A DNA stretch of 64,000 nt, taken from positions 248,001 through 312,000 of the forward strand of contig CANMFX010000001.1 in the NCBI GenBank assembly GCA_947497315.1, read 5' to 3'. Below, piece by piece: positions 9,577-19,017 of this stretch. This DNA is from an uncultured Sphingomonadaceae bacterium (GTDB taxonomy: Bacteria > Pseudomonadota > Alphaproteobacteria > Sphingomonadales > Sphingomonadaceae). The notes below the pieces were generated by a model. It was not told the origin of the DNA. It searched no databases and worked only from the letters and a program-made list of their open reading frames with translations. Position numbers and translations under genes: made by a program. How positions within the stretch are numbered: the first letter of the stretch is position 1; each line of letters begins with the position of its first letter.

Positions 9577-11145
9577 ATGAAAAGCAATCGAAAACATCGG
9601 CGAGGCGTTCTGAAAGCGATAATCACCGCGATGTCGTCGATGGCATTGGTCCAAAAGACAAGCGCACGACAAAACGAGCAAATCACCCGGAATAAAGATG
9701 CTGAGGAACTTCCGGAGCGAAGTTCTGCCTCCGCGCGGCAAAGCGATGGCGCAACTCTATTTACACAGTCTGGGACTGGCGCGCGAGCACGAAGCTCAGA
9801 TTTAAAGCTGAGGGAGGCGCCGGTCTCGCTTGAAGATTTTGGTGGCGGAATAAATGTAGAGGACAATACGCCAGCAATAATCGCAGCGCTGAAGACCAAT
9901 CGACCTTTACATCTTGTCTGCCCTGTACCTTTTGTGCGAGCAACGTATCGCTTTGCCAAGACCGTTGATTTTGGCGCCCTTTTTCAAAAAGATACTACCA
10001 AAGTACCGGTGGTGATCATTACCGGCGAAGGTAAAGATAAGACTGTATTGCAGTATACCGGCCCAGGTATCGGATTAATAGGCGGCGCGAACGCGCCCGT
10101 TTCAGGTGGCTACACACAGTCACTGATTATGCACAATCTTTCATACATTGGTACGGGGCGCGTACCCGACGAAGTGATCCCATCTATTCCCTTGAGCTAT
10201 TTTCGGTTTAAAACGGAGGCAAACGTCTTCGCAGGAAGCGACTCAAGCCAGACCGGCATTTACTGGGAGTTTGATGCAGCTTCAACCATCAGCAATTGCG
10301 AGATTGCTCGCTTTGGGGTGGGGATCAAAACCAGGTTGGGTTACGGAGCAACAATAAGAAGCAACCATTTTCGTTACAACAACATCGCCATTGAGCTTAC
10401 GCAAGCCGTCACAACCATTACCGTGATGGACAACGTTATTGAGCGCAACGGGATCGGCATCGCACTATACCAATCTTCGCTATGCTCGTTTCGGGGTAAC
10501 GCAATACAGGGAAATTACGGCGGTTGTGATGTCTATTCCTTTATCTGGAACAAAGGGCATAAATTCGACTCAAACTATTTTGAGGCTTCTTCCAAGGTCG
10601 TTGTTCAGGACGGTGGCAATTCCAACTTGTCCTTGGTCAATACAGCTTTTGAATTTGTAAATAATATCGGGCTGAAAGTTGAACTGAAAGAGTTCGCTGA
10701 AAATTGGTCCTTTCGTCGCAACTTAATGGGGGACGTCAATACCACCAGTTCGGGTCCGACCTTTGGTTGCACAAACAATAACATCCGAGGTATTGTTGTC
10801 GAAGACAATCTCGAAAATCACGATGCTCGACTCAGATTCACTAACTACACCGGCGCAGGTGTTAAGAATCTAATAGTGCGGGATTCTCCGATAACCATAA
10901 GAACGAAATACAATATGGAAAAAATGGAAATCGGTGACAGCTCTCTCCACAAGTTGGTTGTTCCAGGTTCGAAGTCCGGTGATGCCGTCAGCGTTTCTTT
11001 CAACAAGCCGATCAACGCGGTTCAGTTGCATGGCTGGGTAACAGAAAGCGAAACTGTAACAATCGTATTTTACAATCCGCCTTATGGCCAATTCACCAAT
11101 TCAGTTGCGGGAGAACTAACAGTCGAGGTTTTTCCTAAACTATGA
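9577..11145 (+). CDS. Exported parallel beta-helix protein (pectate-lyase-like fold)
   Basis: About 522 residues from ATG 9577; a TTG at 9568 is a possible earlier start. The N-terminus RKHRRGVLKAIITAMSSMALV has a twin-arginine-like motif (RRGVLK) before a hydrophobic stretch, suggesting Tat export. The segment SLEDFGGGINVEDNTPAIIAAL is the usual opening of a Pectate_lyase_3/tailspike-type beta-helix, and the following several hundred residues contain recurring short Asn-rich turns (RSNHFRYNNIAI, MDNVIERNGIGIALY). Proteins of this fold in polysaccharide loci cut or modify the polymer. No catalytic residues were assigned. It follows the acetyltransferase gene by 14 bp. Confidence 0.8.
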   Translation: MKSNRKHRRGVLKAIITAMSSMALVQKTSARQNEQITRNKDAEELPERSSASARQSDGATLFTQSGTGARARSSDLKLREAPVSLEDFGGGINVEDNTPAIIAALKTNRPLHLVCPVPFVRATYRFAKTVDFGALFQKDTTKVPVVIITGEGKDKTVLQYTGPGIGLIGGANAPVSGGYTQSLIMHNLSYIGTGRVPDEVIPSIPLSYFRFKTEANVFAGSDSSQTGIYWEFDAASTISNCEIARFGVGIKTRLGYGATIRSNHFRYNNIAIELTQAVTTITVMDNVIERNGIGIALYQSSLCSFRGNAIQGNYGGCDVYSFIWNKGHKFDSNYFEASSKVVVQDGGNSNLSLVNTAFEFVNNIGLKVELKEFAENWSFRRNLMGDVNTTSSGPTFGCTNNNIRGIVVEDNLENHDARLRFTNYTGAGVKNLIVRDSPITIRTKYNMEKMEIGDSSLHKLVVPGSKSGDAVSVSFNKPINAVQLHGWVTESETVTIVFYNPPYGQFTNSVAGELTVEVFPKL

Positions 11146-11167
11146 TATCTATGATGGAAGATATCAT
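11142..11167. terminator. Inverted repeat between convergent genes, possible bidirectional terminator
   Basis: ATGATATCT (11142-11150) and AGATATCAT (11159-11167) form a perfect 9-bp inverted repeat with an 8-nt loop. It covers the stop codon of the beta-helix gene and lies just before the stop of the convergent aminotransferase gene. The stem is AT-rich and has no T-run, so function as an intrinsic terminator is uncertain. Confidence 0.4.
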
Positions 11168-11191
11168 GGCCCGTAGAAAGTCATATCGGGT

Positions 11192-12370
11192 CTAAGCCGA
11201 AGCTCTCTCCATTACCTGTTCTATCGCATTGCAATAGGTATCTAGATCTTTGTCCGTAATAGTCGGATGAGTCAGAAACATTAAACTGGTTTCGCCCAAC
11301 TCCCTGGCCACTGGAAGCCGTCTTGATGGACGGAAGCTGGTATCATCGAACGCTTTCTCCATATATACTTCGGAACAACTGCCTTGGAATGCAGGAAAAC
11401 CAATTTCATTTATCTCGGCTACAATCCTATCGCGATGCCAGCCGCTTTTTAGACCTTGGGGTTTAACGTAGGCGTAGAGACGGTAATAGGCATGCGTAGC
11501 GTTATGATCTGGTTTCGGAACTCTTACCGCATCTGAAAAATGTTCGAGTTTTTGAGAAATCGCGCGTGCTATTGAATTCCGCCTCTTGGTCCAATCCTCT
11601 AGACGCTCAATTTGTATCCTGCCAATGGCAGCTTGTACTTCAAGCATCCGCCAATTTGTACCAAAGCTCTCGTGAAGCCAACGAAAGCCGGGTTGATGCT
11701 CTCGATTATATACCGCATCCCAGCTTTTGCCGTGGTCTTTGTAGGACCACATTTTTGACCACAGATTCTCACTATTGGTTGTGACCATGCCGCCTTCCCC
11801 GCCTGTTGACATGATCTTATCCTGACAAAAGGACCAAGCCCCTATGTCACCCATGGAACCAACCATTTTGTCGCCTATTTTGGCCCCATGGGCTTGAGCG
11901 CAATCCTCAATAACATAAAGCCTGTGAGCCTTGGCTAGAGCTGTTATTCCAGCCATGTCGCAGGGCCAACCCGCCAAATGCACGGGGATGATAGCTTTGG
12001 TCTTTTTACTGATAACTGCTTCAATGGTCGTCGGGTCAATATTCCCGCTATCACGATTGACGTCCGCAAAAACTGGAGTCGCTCCTGCATTTACGACAGA
12101 TGAAACAGATGCGATGAAAGTTCTCGGGGTAACAATAACCTCATCGCCAGGCCCAATCCCCAGTGCCTTGAGAGCTAGATCAAGGGCGAGCGTCCCGTTT
12201 GCCAAAGCCACAGCTTGGTTGACCCCGCATAATTTTGCAAACTCAGTCTCAAACCTCCGCCCTTCCTGCCCAGTCCAGTAATTGACTTTGCCAGACTCAA
12301 TAACACGGCTAACGGACTCAATCTCTCGCCCTGAAAAGAACGGCCAGACACCAGCTAATTTGGTAATAAT
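11192..12370 (-). CDS. DegT/DnrJ/EryC1 aminotransferase (PglE-like), no canonical start codon
   Basis: PLP-dependent sugar aminotransferase. The core runs from VALANGTLALDLALKALGIG to the C-terminus and has the PLP lysine in SFCQDKIMSTGGEGG and the aspartate in VIEDCAQAHG. Homologous sequence extends upstream of the first GTG (12211): the in-frame codons read WPFFSG...GKVNYWTGQEGRRFETEFAKLCGVNQA, a normal family N-terminus. Between the in-frame stop (12386-12388) and that GTG there is no ATG, GTG or TTG. An ATT at 12368-12370 is preceded by AAAGGA with 6-nt spacing and is the best start, giving 392 residues. Otherwise the start was lost by mutation. Probable role: 4-amination of the initiating UDP-sugar with PglC- and PglD-like partners; GDP-perosamine synthesis is an alternative because gmd is nearby. 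Confidence 0.8.
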   Translation of the reverse strand: MITKLAGVWPFFSGREIESVSRVIESGKVNYWTGQEGRRFETEFAKLCGVNQAVALANGTLALDLALKALGIGPGDEVIVTPRTFIASVSSVVNAGATPVFADVNRDSGNIDPTTIEAVISKKTKAIIPVHLAGWPCDMAGITALAKAHRLYVIEDCAQAHGAKIGDKMVGSMGDIGAWSFCQDKIMSTGGEGGMVTTNSENLWSKMWSYKDHGKSWDAVYNREHQPGFRWLHESFGTNWRMLEVQAAIGRIQIERLEDWTKRRNSIARAISQKLEHFSDAVRVPKPDHNATHAYYRLYAYVKPQGLKSGWHRDRIVAEINEIGFPAFQGSCSEVYMEKAFDDTSFRPSRRLPVARELGETSLMFLTHPTITDKDLDTYCNAIEQVMERASA

Positions 12371-12639
12371 ATCGGATCCTTTGGATTACTCGTTGGAAGC
12401 CCGTATTCCTGTAATACTGGCTGTTATTACTCTAAATACAGTTATTTTTTCACTTTTCCATCCAGAAAGGTTGGTTCAGGGATTCCCTTCTATCTGAAAA
12501 TTCAATAAAGTGGAATGGAGTTCTGCTGAGCTATTGAATGTTGAATCTTATATGCTATTTAGGCGTCTTTCACACTCAGAGCTTTATCGATCAATTCGCT
12601 CTTTTCCCGTTACAGGTTTGACAAAATCATGAACAGTTT

Positions 12640-13776
12640 ATGCGCGTACTAAGTGTATTTGGCACACGACCTGAAGCCATAAAAATGGCACCTGTGGTGA
12701 AAGCAATAGCAGAAGCCCCTGAATTGGAAAGCATGGTATGTGTGACGGGACAGCATGCTGAAATGCTCAAGCAGGTTAATGACCTTTTTGAAATAGTACC
12801 CGACATAGATCTGAAGATAATGAAGGCAGGACAAGGACTGACCCACATTACAACGACGGTCTTGGAAAAAATGGAAGAGGTCATCACAGAATTTCAACCG
12901 GATTTTGTTCTGGTGCATGGGGACACTACGACATCAACCGCTACGGCTCTTGCTGCCTTCTACGCTGGTATCCAAATTGGCCATGTCGAGGCGGGATTGC
13001 GAACATATAATCTGCAATCTCCGTGGCCTGAAGAAGCGAACCGTCAAATCACCGGCCGACTTGCAAACATACATTTCGCTCCAACAGAAACTGCGGCCGA
13101 AAATCTGTTGAGAGAAGGCGCACCGGCTTCTTCGATCGAAGTCACCGGCAACACAGTCATTGATGCGTTAAAACTTGTTGTTTCCAAGCTTGATAAGGAT
13201 GAAGAACTTCGCGCAAGCATGAAAGACAATTTTACCACCTTGCGTGAAGATTCTCGTTTGATCTTGGTGACGGGGCACAGGCGCGAAAGCTTTGGCGGTG
13301 GTTTTGAACGTATTTGTGCTGCTCTGGTCGAGATAGCGGAAGAGTTTCCAGATGTTGATATTGTTTATCCTGTGCACTTGAACCCGGAAGTCCAACGGCC
13401 GGTTGAAAGGTTTTTGTCTGGAATATCGAATATCCACCTTGTTGAGCCGCAGGGATATTTGCCCTTCGTCTATCTCATGAATCGCTGTGACCTGATAGTG
13501 ACCGATTCCGGCGGAGTGCAGGAAGAGGCGCCGTCGTTAGGCAAGCCTGTGCTGGTCATGCGCGACACAACTGAAAGAATGGAGGCAGTGGATGCTGGCA
13601 CCGTCAAACTTGTTGGAACCGATGCGCAGAAGATCGTGGATAACGTTCGGCTATTGCTGACAGATCAAACCGCCTACGCAAAAATGAGTGGCAGTCATAA
13701 TCCATACGGGGACGGTAATGCTTGTGGCCGGATAGTTCGAAGGTTAGTTGAGCACTCGTCCGCGAAGCACCAATAA
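12640..13776 (+). CDS. wecB: UDP-N-acetylglucosamine 2-epimerase (non-hydrolysing)
   Basis: 378 residues, typical length. Visible family motifs are [13 protein letters not shown] at the N-terminus, [29 protein letters not shown] and the UDP-binding [26 protein letters not shown]. The enzyme interconverts UDP-GlcNAc and UDP-ManNAc. It lies 23 bp upstream of the UDP-ManNAc dehydrogenase gene, so the pair supplies UDP-ManNAcA. The 254 bp upstream (12386-12639) separates it from the divergent aminotransferase gene and is AT-rich; no clear promoter elements were assigned there. Confidence 0.96.
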   Translation: MRVLSVFGTRPEAIKMAPVVKAIAEAPELESMVCVTGQHAEMLKQVNDLFEIVPDIDLKIMKAGQGLTHITTTVLEKMEEVITEFQPDFVLVHGDTTTSTATALAAFYAGIQIGHVEAGLRTYNLQSPWPEEANRQITGRLANIHFAPTETAAENLLREGAPASSIEVTGNTVIDALKLVVSKLDKDEELRASMKDNFTTLREDSRLILVTGHRRESFGGGFERICAALVEIAEEFPDVDIVYPVHLNPEVQRPVERFLSGISNIHLVEPQGYLPFVYLMNRCDLIVTDSGGVQEEAPSLGKPVLVMRDTTERMEAVDAGTVKLVGTDAQKIVDNVRLLLTDQTAYAKMSGSHNPYGDGNACGRIVRRLVEHSSAKHQ

Positions 13777-13799
13777 AGAAAGCCACAGAGCAGTCGATC

Positions 13800-15071
13800 A
13801 TGAAATTCAAAAAAATTTGCGTAGTAGGTCTGGGCTATATTGGGCTGCCGACTGCAACTATTATTGCATCGCGAAAACACCATGTTGTGGGTCTGGACGT
13901 TAACCCAAAAGCGGTTGAAAGCATAAATAATGGCCAAAGCCATATTGTGGAACCGGAATTGGACGAAATGCTCCACACTGCTGTTAGTGATGGCTATCTT
14001 ACAGCGGTCAGCATGGCGAAACCGGCGGACGCTTTTTTGATAGCAGTTCCGACGCCATTCAAAAATGATCATGAGCCCGACATCAGCTACATCGAGGCCG
14101 CCGTTAAGGCAATTGCCCCAGTGTTGCAGCCTGGAAACTTAGTGGTTCTCGAGTCAACATCTCCTGTCGGCACGACGCAAAAAATATCGGAATGGTTAGC
14201 TGACGAACGACCCGATATGACCTTCCCGCACATCTGTGGGAGTAACTCAGACATTCGGATTTCTCATTGTCCGGAGCGAGTATTACCAGGAAAGATATTA
14301 AGGGAACTTGTTTCCAATGATCGTGTAATCGGTGGCCTTACACCTCAATGTTCAGAGCTTTCAAAAGAGCTTTATGAAATATTCGTTGAGGGGAACTTTG
14401 TTTGTACGGATGCGCGAACCGCAGAAATGTGCAAGTTGGCGGAGAATAGTTTCAGAGATGTCAATATTGCTTTTGCCAATGAACTGTCACTGATCTGTGA
14501 CAAGCTAGGTATTGAAGTTTGGGAATTGATAGAGTTGGCGAATCTGCACCCCAGAGTTAATATATTGCAGCCGGGCCCGGGCGTAGGGGGACACTGTATT
14601 GCCGTTGATCCATGGTTCATTATCCATTCCGCGCCAGAAGAAGCCAGATTAATAAAACAGGCCAGACTGGTTAACGACGGCAAGCCAGATTGGGTTGTAG
14701 ATAAAGTTGATTCAGCCGCAGAGCTATTGCGATCTCGTGATGCAATGACAACCGTTCGGGTCGCTTGTCTAGGCCTAGCGTTCAAACCTAACATAGATGA
14801 TCTCAGGGAAAGCCCGGCCGTTGATATATGTGAAGTTTTGTCACGTAATAATGCAATGGAAGTGCTAGCGGTAGAACCTCATATTGAGAAGCTTCCCGAA
14901 TCTCTTGGTCAGGCTGCTAAATTGACATCGGCAAAACAGGCAATTGCTCAAGCAGACATCGTCTTGTTGCTGGTCGACCATAGTGCTTTTAAGGATATCC
15001 CTCTAGAATCCTTGTCAGGCAAACAAATCATTGATGTAAGAGGTTTTTGGAGCGGCAAGGCCCCGGTCTGA
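13800..15071 (+). CDS. wecC: UDP-N-acetyl-D-mannosamine dehydrogenase
   Basis: 423 residues of the UDP-glucose/GDP-mannose dehydrogenase family. The N-terminal Rossmann motif is VVGLGYIGLPTATI, the substrate region carries CPERVLPG, and the catalytic cysteine lies in GPGVGGHCIAVDPWFI. The C-terminal UDP-binding domain has GLAFKPNIDDLRESPAVDI. The GGHCI(A)VDP pattern and the wecB neighbour support UDP-ManNAc as the substrate, which is oxidised twice with NAD+ to UDP-ManNAcA. Confidence 0.95.
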   Translation: MKFKKICVVGLGYIGLPTATIIASRKHHVVGLDVNPKAVESINNGQSHIVEPELDEMLHTAVSDGYLTAVSMAKPADAFLIAVPTPFKNDHEPDISYIEAAVKAIAPVLQPGNLVVLESTSPVGTTQKISEWLADERPDMTFPHICGSNSDIRISHCPERVLPGKILRELVSNDRVIGGLTPQCSELSKELYEIFVEGNFVCTDARTAEMCKLAENSFRDVNIAFANELSLICDKLGIEVWELIELANLHPRVNILQPGPGVGGHCIAVDPWFIIHSAPEEARLIKQARLVNDGKPDWVVDKVDSAAELLRSRDAMTTVRVACLGLAFKPNIDDLRESPAVDICEVLSRNNAMEVLAVEPHIEKLPESLGQAAKLTSAKQAIAQADIVLLLVDHSAFKDIPLESLSGKQIIDVRGFWSGKAPV

Positions 15072-15105
15072 CAGAGCCTATAATCAGATTTAGAAGGACA
15101 ATATA

Positions 15106-16140
15106 ATGAAAGTTGCAATCATAACCGGCATCACCGGCCAGGACGGCGCATATCTGGCGAAATTCCTGCTTGGTAATGGTTACAAAGTGATCGGCACATA
15201 TAGAAGAACAAGCTCGGTCAATTTCTGGCGACTGGATTATTTGAACATCACGCATCATGATAATATGGAACTGGTTGAATATGATCTCACCGATTCCGGG
15301 TCTGCCATTCGCCTGATCGACAAATATCGACCTGACGAAATCTACAACCTAGCGGCACAAAGTTTTGTTGGCGTATCTTTTGACCAACCAGTTACAACCG
15401 CACAGATAACCGGTATCGGCCCTGTGAATCTACTTGAAGCAATCAGAGTGATCGATCACAAGATACGGTTTTACCAAGCTTCCACCTCAGAAATGTTTGG
15501 ATTGGTTCAACAAGTACCTCAAACCGAAAAAACTGCATTCTATCCCAGAAGTCCTTATGGTGCAGCAAAGCTATACGCGCATAGTATGGTCGTGAACTAC
15601 CGTGAAGCCTATGATATTTTTGCATGCAGCGGAATATTGTTCAATCATGAGTCCCCGCTTCGTGGGAAAGAATTTGTAACAAGGAAAATTACGGACGGGG
15701 TCGCAAGAATCAAACTAGGCAAGCAAGACCGTCTGGAGCTGGGTAACATTGATGCCAAACGTGATTGGGGATATGCAGACGATTATGTGCAAGGGATGCA
15801 TGCCATGCTTCAACATGATGTGGCAGATACTTTTGTCCTTGCTACTAACCGTACGCTTTCGGTACGGGACTTTGTTACGATGAGCTTTGCTGCTGCGAAT
15901 ATTGATTTGGATTGGCAGGGAACAGGCGTTGATGAATTTGCTTTGGATCGTTCAACAGGTGTGAAACGCGTTTCGATAAACCCCGATTTTTACAGGCCAA
16001 GTGAAGTTGATCTTTTGATTGGTGATGCATCTAAAGCTGATGAATTGCTGAATTGGCGACCAACAACCGATCTTGAGAAGCTTTGTCTTCTGATGGTTGA
16101 AGCAGATATAAAAAGGGTTGGCGCGGAGAAGATTAACTGA
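15106..16140 (+). CDS. gmd: GDP-mannose 4,6-dehydratase
   Basis: 344 residues. The extended SDR signature is clear: [17 protein letters not shown] (NADP binding), the Gmd-specific [24 protein letters not shown] with catalytic Ser/Thr, and YGAAK catalytic Tyr/Lys, then [17 protein letters not shown]. It makes GDP-4-keto-6-deoxy-D-mannose. Its stop overlaps the next start by one base (TGATG), coupling it to the reductase gene. A ribosome site AGAAGGAC precedes the ATG. Confidence 0.97.
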   Translation: MKVAIITGITGQDGAYLAKFLLGNGYKVIGTYRRTSSVNFWRLDYLNITHHDNMELVEYDLTDSGSAIRLIDKYRPDEIYNLAAQSFVGVSFDQPVTTAQITGIGPVNLLEAIRVIDHKIRFYQASTSEMFGLVQQVPQTEKTAFYPRSPYGAAKLYAHSMVVNYREAYDIFACSGILFNHESPLRGKEFVTRKITDGVARIKLGKQDRLELGNIDAKRDWGYADDYVQGMHAMLQHDVADTFVLATNRTLSVRDFVTMSFAAANIDLDWQGTGVDEFALDRSTGVKRVSINPDFYRPSEVDLLIGDASKADELLNWRPTTDLEKLCLLMVEADIKRVGAEKIN

Positions 16141-17027
16141 TGCGTGTTCTGATCACTGGGGCATCTGGCTTCACAGGACTCCATTTGACACAATATCTGC
16201 GGCAACTTGGCCACGATGTGATCCCCATTGGTCAAGAACGAGACAGCGAACTTCATAACTATCGCCAGGTTGATCTTTTGGATAACGATCGCCTTCTAAA
16301 GACCATAACAGAAACTTTACCGACACATGTAGTTCATTTGGCTGCGAAATCTCACGTTGTCGGAGAGCCGCTCGATTTCTATCATATTAACCTAAGGGGT
16401 ACCGAAAATTTACTCGCAGCGTTGGGCAAGTCAGACATAGACCTCAAGAAGGTTGTGATCGCTAGCAGCGCCAATGTTTACGGAAATGCCGACAGTAAGT
16501 ATATTGCTGAAACCCAAGCTTATCAGCCGATGAACCACTATGGGATGAGTAAGGTTACCGTCGAACTGGCTGCCCTTCATTGGTTTACAGAGCTTCCTAT
16601 CGTCATCGCTCGACCGTTTAACTACACCGGCCCCGGTCAATCAGAAAATTTTGTCTTCCAGAAAATTGTAAAAGCCTTCAAGCGCCGCGACACTGCATTG
16701 AAACTTGGACGTACCGATGTTTTCCGCGATCTTTCAGATGTGCGCTTTGTCGTTTCTGCTTATAAGGCGTTGCTCGACCAAGGAGTAAATGGCGAGATCT
16801 ATAATATTTGTTCCGGACAAGCCGTCTCAATCGAGCAGACCATTCAGATCGTAGCTGAGATATCTGGGCACATGATCGACATTCAAACGGATGAGCGGCT
16901 AGTACGAGACAATGAAATAACTTATCTTTGCGGCGACCCATCCAAGCTTCGCGCACTCGCCCCTAACTTAGATCATTTTGATTTAGTTGAAATCTTTCGG
17001 AATATGTATAACGCGGCTTCGGACTGA
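16140..17027 (+). CDS. rmd: GDP-4-keto-6-deoxy-D-mannose reductase (GDP-rhamnose synthesis), SDR family
   Basis: 295 residues, extended SDR with TGASGFTGLHLTQYL near the N-terminus, VVHLAAKSHV, SSANVYG and YGMSK catalytic residues, and RPFNYTGPGQ, which is typical of Rmd-like enzymes. Directly downstream of gmd with overlapping stop/start, so it most likely reduces the Gmd product to GDP-D-rhamnose. A reductase/epimerase making another 6-deoxyhexose is possible, but GDP-fucose synthases look different around the catalytic region. Confidence 0.85.
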   Translation: MRVLITGASGFTGLHLTQYLRQLGHDVIPIGQERDSELHNYRQVDLLDNDRLLKTITETLPTHVVHLAAKSHVVGEPLDFYHINLRGTENLLAALGKSDIDLKKVVIASSANVYGNADSKYIAETQAYQPMNHYGMSKVTVELAALHWFTELPIVIARPFNYTGPGQSENFVFQKIVKAFKRRDTALKLGRTDVFRDLSDVRFVVSAYKALLDQGVNGEIYNICSGQAVSIEQTIQIVAEISGHMIDIQTDERLVRDNEITYLCGDPSKLRALAPNLDHFDLVEIFRNMYNAASD

Positions 17028-17050
17028 CAGAAATAGTAAGTTGAAAATTA

Positions 17051-18085
17051 GTGCGGATATGTTTTTTTGCCAATCTCTCCCAGCATCAAAATTGGCGTGA
17101 GATGTTCGATAAAATTGAATTTTATCGTGTAGATATCATGCTTCTCCGAGAAATGGGCCATGAAGTCATATTGGCTGGTTCTCCTTCGATGATCGATAAA
17201 ACAGCCGACCTCTATTATTGTTGGTGGTGGGGGCATGCACCTTATGTTTTACCGAGGGCTTGGTTAAGGCAAAAGCCAGTCGTTGTAACTGGGGCATTCG
17301 ATTACGCGACATGCAGAGAAGAATTGCCTGGCACCTGCTATTTGGATAGGCCAGCTTGGCAAAAGCTGATCCTTGCCGGGATGTTGCGCGCTGCAAACGC
17401 CAATCTTTTTATATCGCAATATGAATATACTGAAGTCACTTCCAATTTGAAGGTACGGAGACCTTCGTTAGTGCCCCTTGCTATTGATATGGAAAAATAT
17501 ACCCCATCATCAAATGCAGCTAAAGGCGATTATTTCTTTGCTGTTGCACTTTCGACCCGCGAGAATGCAATTAGAAAAGGCTTACCTCAAACCATTCGTG
17601 CCTTTGCTCAAGTAGCCAAAGATTATCCTGAAGCAGGCTTGAAGATCGCCGGCAAAACCTCTGAATATACTGAAAGCCTAAAAGCATTGGCTCGAGAACT
17701 GGGTGTGGAACGAAAAGTCGAGTTTTTGGGTATGGTGTCCGAGGAAGACAAGATTAGACATTATAGACATTGTGTTGCCTATATTCAGCCCTCGCTATAT
17801 GAGGGCTTCGGGCTAGCGATAGCAGAAGCGGTTGCGAGCGGCGCGCGCATCATCACCTCCAACAGGGGGGCTGTCCCCGAGGTAGCAGGCCCCGATGGTA
17901 TAATCGTTGACCCAAATGATATTGAAGCTATCGCAGCCGGAATGGCGGCTGTGATCGAAGCACCAACTGATGTGAAAGAGGATGTTTTGCGGCATAACTG
18001 GATAAAAGATCGGTATTCATATAACAGGCGACGAAACGCCTTGGAGGAAGTAATCAATAATGCTGCAGCTATAAAATCGCGCTAA
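17051..18085 (+). CDS. GT4-family glycosyltransferase
   Basis: 344 residues from a GTG start. The C-terminal GT-B domain has the retaining GT4 pattern YIQPSLYEGFGLAIAEAVASGARIITSNRGAVPEVAG, including the donor-binding E-x7-E glutamates. The N-terminal half is less conserved and has an unusual aromatic run YYCWWWGHAPY. Donor and acceptor cannot be read from the sequence; given the neighbours, GDP-rhamnose or UDP-ManNAcA are the likely donors. Confidence 0.9.
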   Translation: MRICFFANLSQHQNWREMFDKIEFYRVDIMLLREMGHEVILAGSPSMIDKTADLYYCWWWGHAPYVLPRAWLRQKPVVVTGAFDYATCREELPGTCYLDRPAWQKLILAGMLRAANANLFISQYEYTEVTSNLKVRRPSLVPLAIDMEKYTPSSNAAKGDYFFAVALSTRENAIRKGLPQTIRAFAQVAKDYPEAGLKIAGKTSEYTESLKALARELGVERKVEFLGMVSEEDKIRHYRHCVAYIQPSLYEGFGLAIAEAVASGARIITSNRGAVPEVAGPDGIIVDPNDIEAIAAGMAAVIEAPTDVKEDVLRHNWIKDRYSYNRRRNALEEVINNAAAIKSR

Positions 18086-18201
18086 TATGTCGATCCAGTT
18101 AATTTGACCAGCTACCGCTATATTTACAAGAAATCAGCGCTTTTTTTGAGGTTGCGCTATTCAGAAAACTTCTCACGCGACGATAGAGGTATCCAGTAAT
18201 T

Positions 18202-18966
18202 ATGAATAACCAGGCTGTTTTGGGTCAATTTCTTCGACCTGTAGGTAAATTTGATCTTGTCAGACTGGGTAGCGATGGCGACGGCGGGTATTTGGTGGTT
18301 AAGCAGGACGTCGAAAATGCCGACATCCTGATATCGCTTGGGATATGCGATGATTGGTCATTTGAGGATGCTTTTTTGAAAGTGAACAATGTTCCATTGG
18401 AGGCATTCGATGGCAGTATAAGCCTGTATGACCTGTTTAAAATGTTGATCAAATCATCACTACAGTTCTTCAACCTGAAAAGGCTGTTCCATTCTATTTT
18501 TGCTTTAAGCACCTACAACTTGTTTTTTTCAGGATCAAAACGCCATCACAAATATTTTGTAGGGTATGACAAGAAGCCAAACTTCGTCTCCCTGAAGTCG
18601 ATTTTCGACAAGCATGTCGTTGCAGATCAACGGGCTTTCCTGAAAATCGATATTGAGGGCTGGGAATATCGGATTTTAGATGATTTGATTGCTGTCGCTG
18701 ACAGGCTCTCCGGTCTGGTTATCGAGTTTCACGACGTTGACTTGCATATTGGCACCATAAAGCGCTTTGTAGACGAGCTACCCTTGGGGGTCGCACATGT
18801 GCATTGCAATAACTTTGCGGATGTTAATCCCAGTCAAACTCCCCTCGTCATTGAAGTTACATTCTCCGATCCAAATCGCAGCTCAGAGGGTGATTTGAGT
18901 TTCCCGCACGAATTGGATGCCCCTAACAACGTGACCAAGGCTGACTATCAAATTGCTTTTAAGTAG
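18202..18966 (+). CDS. FkbM-type methyltransferase domain protein
   Basis: 254 residues. The most telling segment is FLKIDIEGWEYRILDDL (about residues 150-166) followed by VIEFHDVDL, the FkbM methyltransferase core. The N-terminus has LVRLGSDGDGGYLV, seen in related polysaccharide-locus proteins. A canonical glycine-rich SAM motif is only weakly visible (ILISLGICDDWSFE). Probably O-methylates a sugar of the repeat unit; substrate unknown. It stands between the glycosyltransferase and the flippase, with 116 bp upstream that are AT-rich and without assigned elements. Confidence 0.7.
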   Translation: MNNQAVLGQFLRPVGKFDLVRLGSDGDGGYLVVKQDVENADILISLGICDDWSFEDAFLKVNNVPLEAFDGSISLYDLFKMLIKSSLQFFNLKRLFHSIFALSTYNLFFSGSKRHHKYFVGYDKKPNFVSLKSIFDKHVVADQRAFLKIDIEGWEYRILDDLIAVADRLSGLVIEFHDVDLHIGTIKRFVDELPLGVAHVHCNNFADVNPSQTPLVIEVTFSDPNRSSEGDLSFPHELDAPNNVTKADYQIAFK

Positions 18967-19017
18967 AGTTCTGACAACAGGCCGCTCCGAGATCCGGTTG
19001 TGCTAGGAGCCAGTTTT

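Noticed and set aside
11462-11473. TTTAACGTAGG inside the aminotransferase gene as a FixJ-type box
   Set aside because: It is in the coding region, lacks the palindrome and has no nearby start codon.
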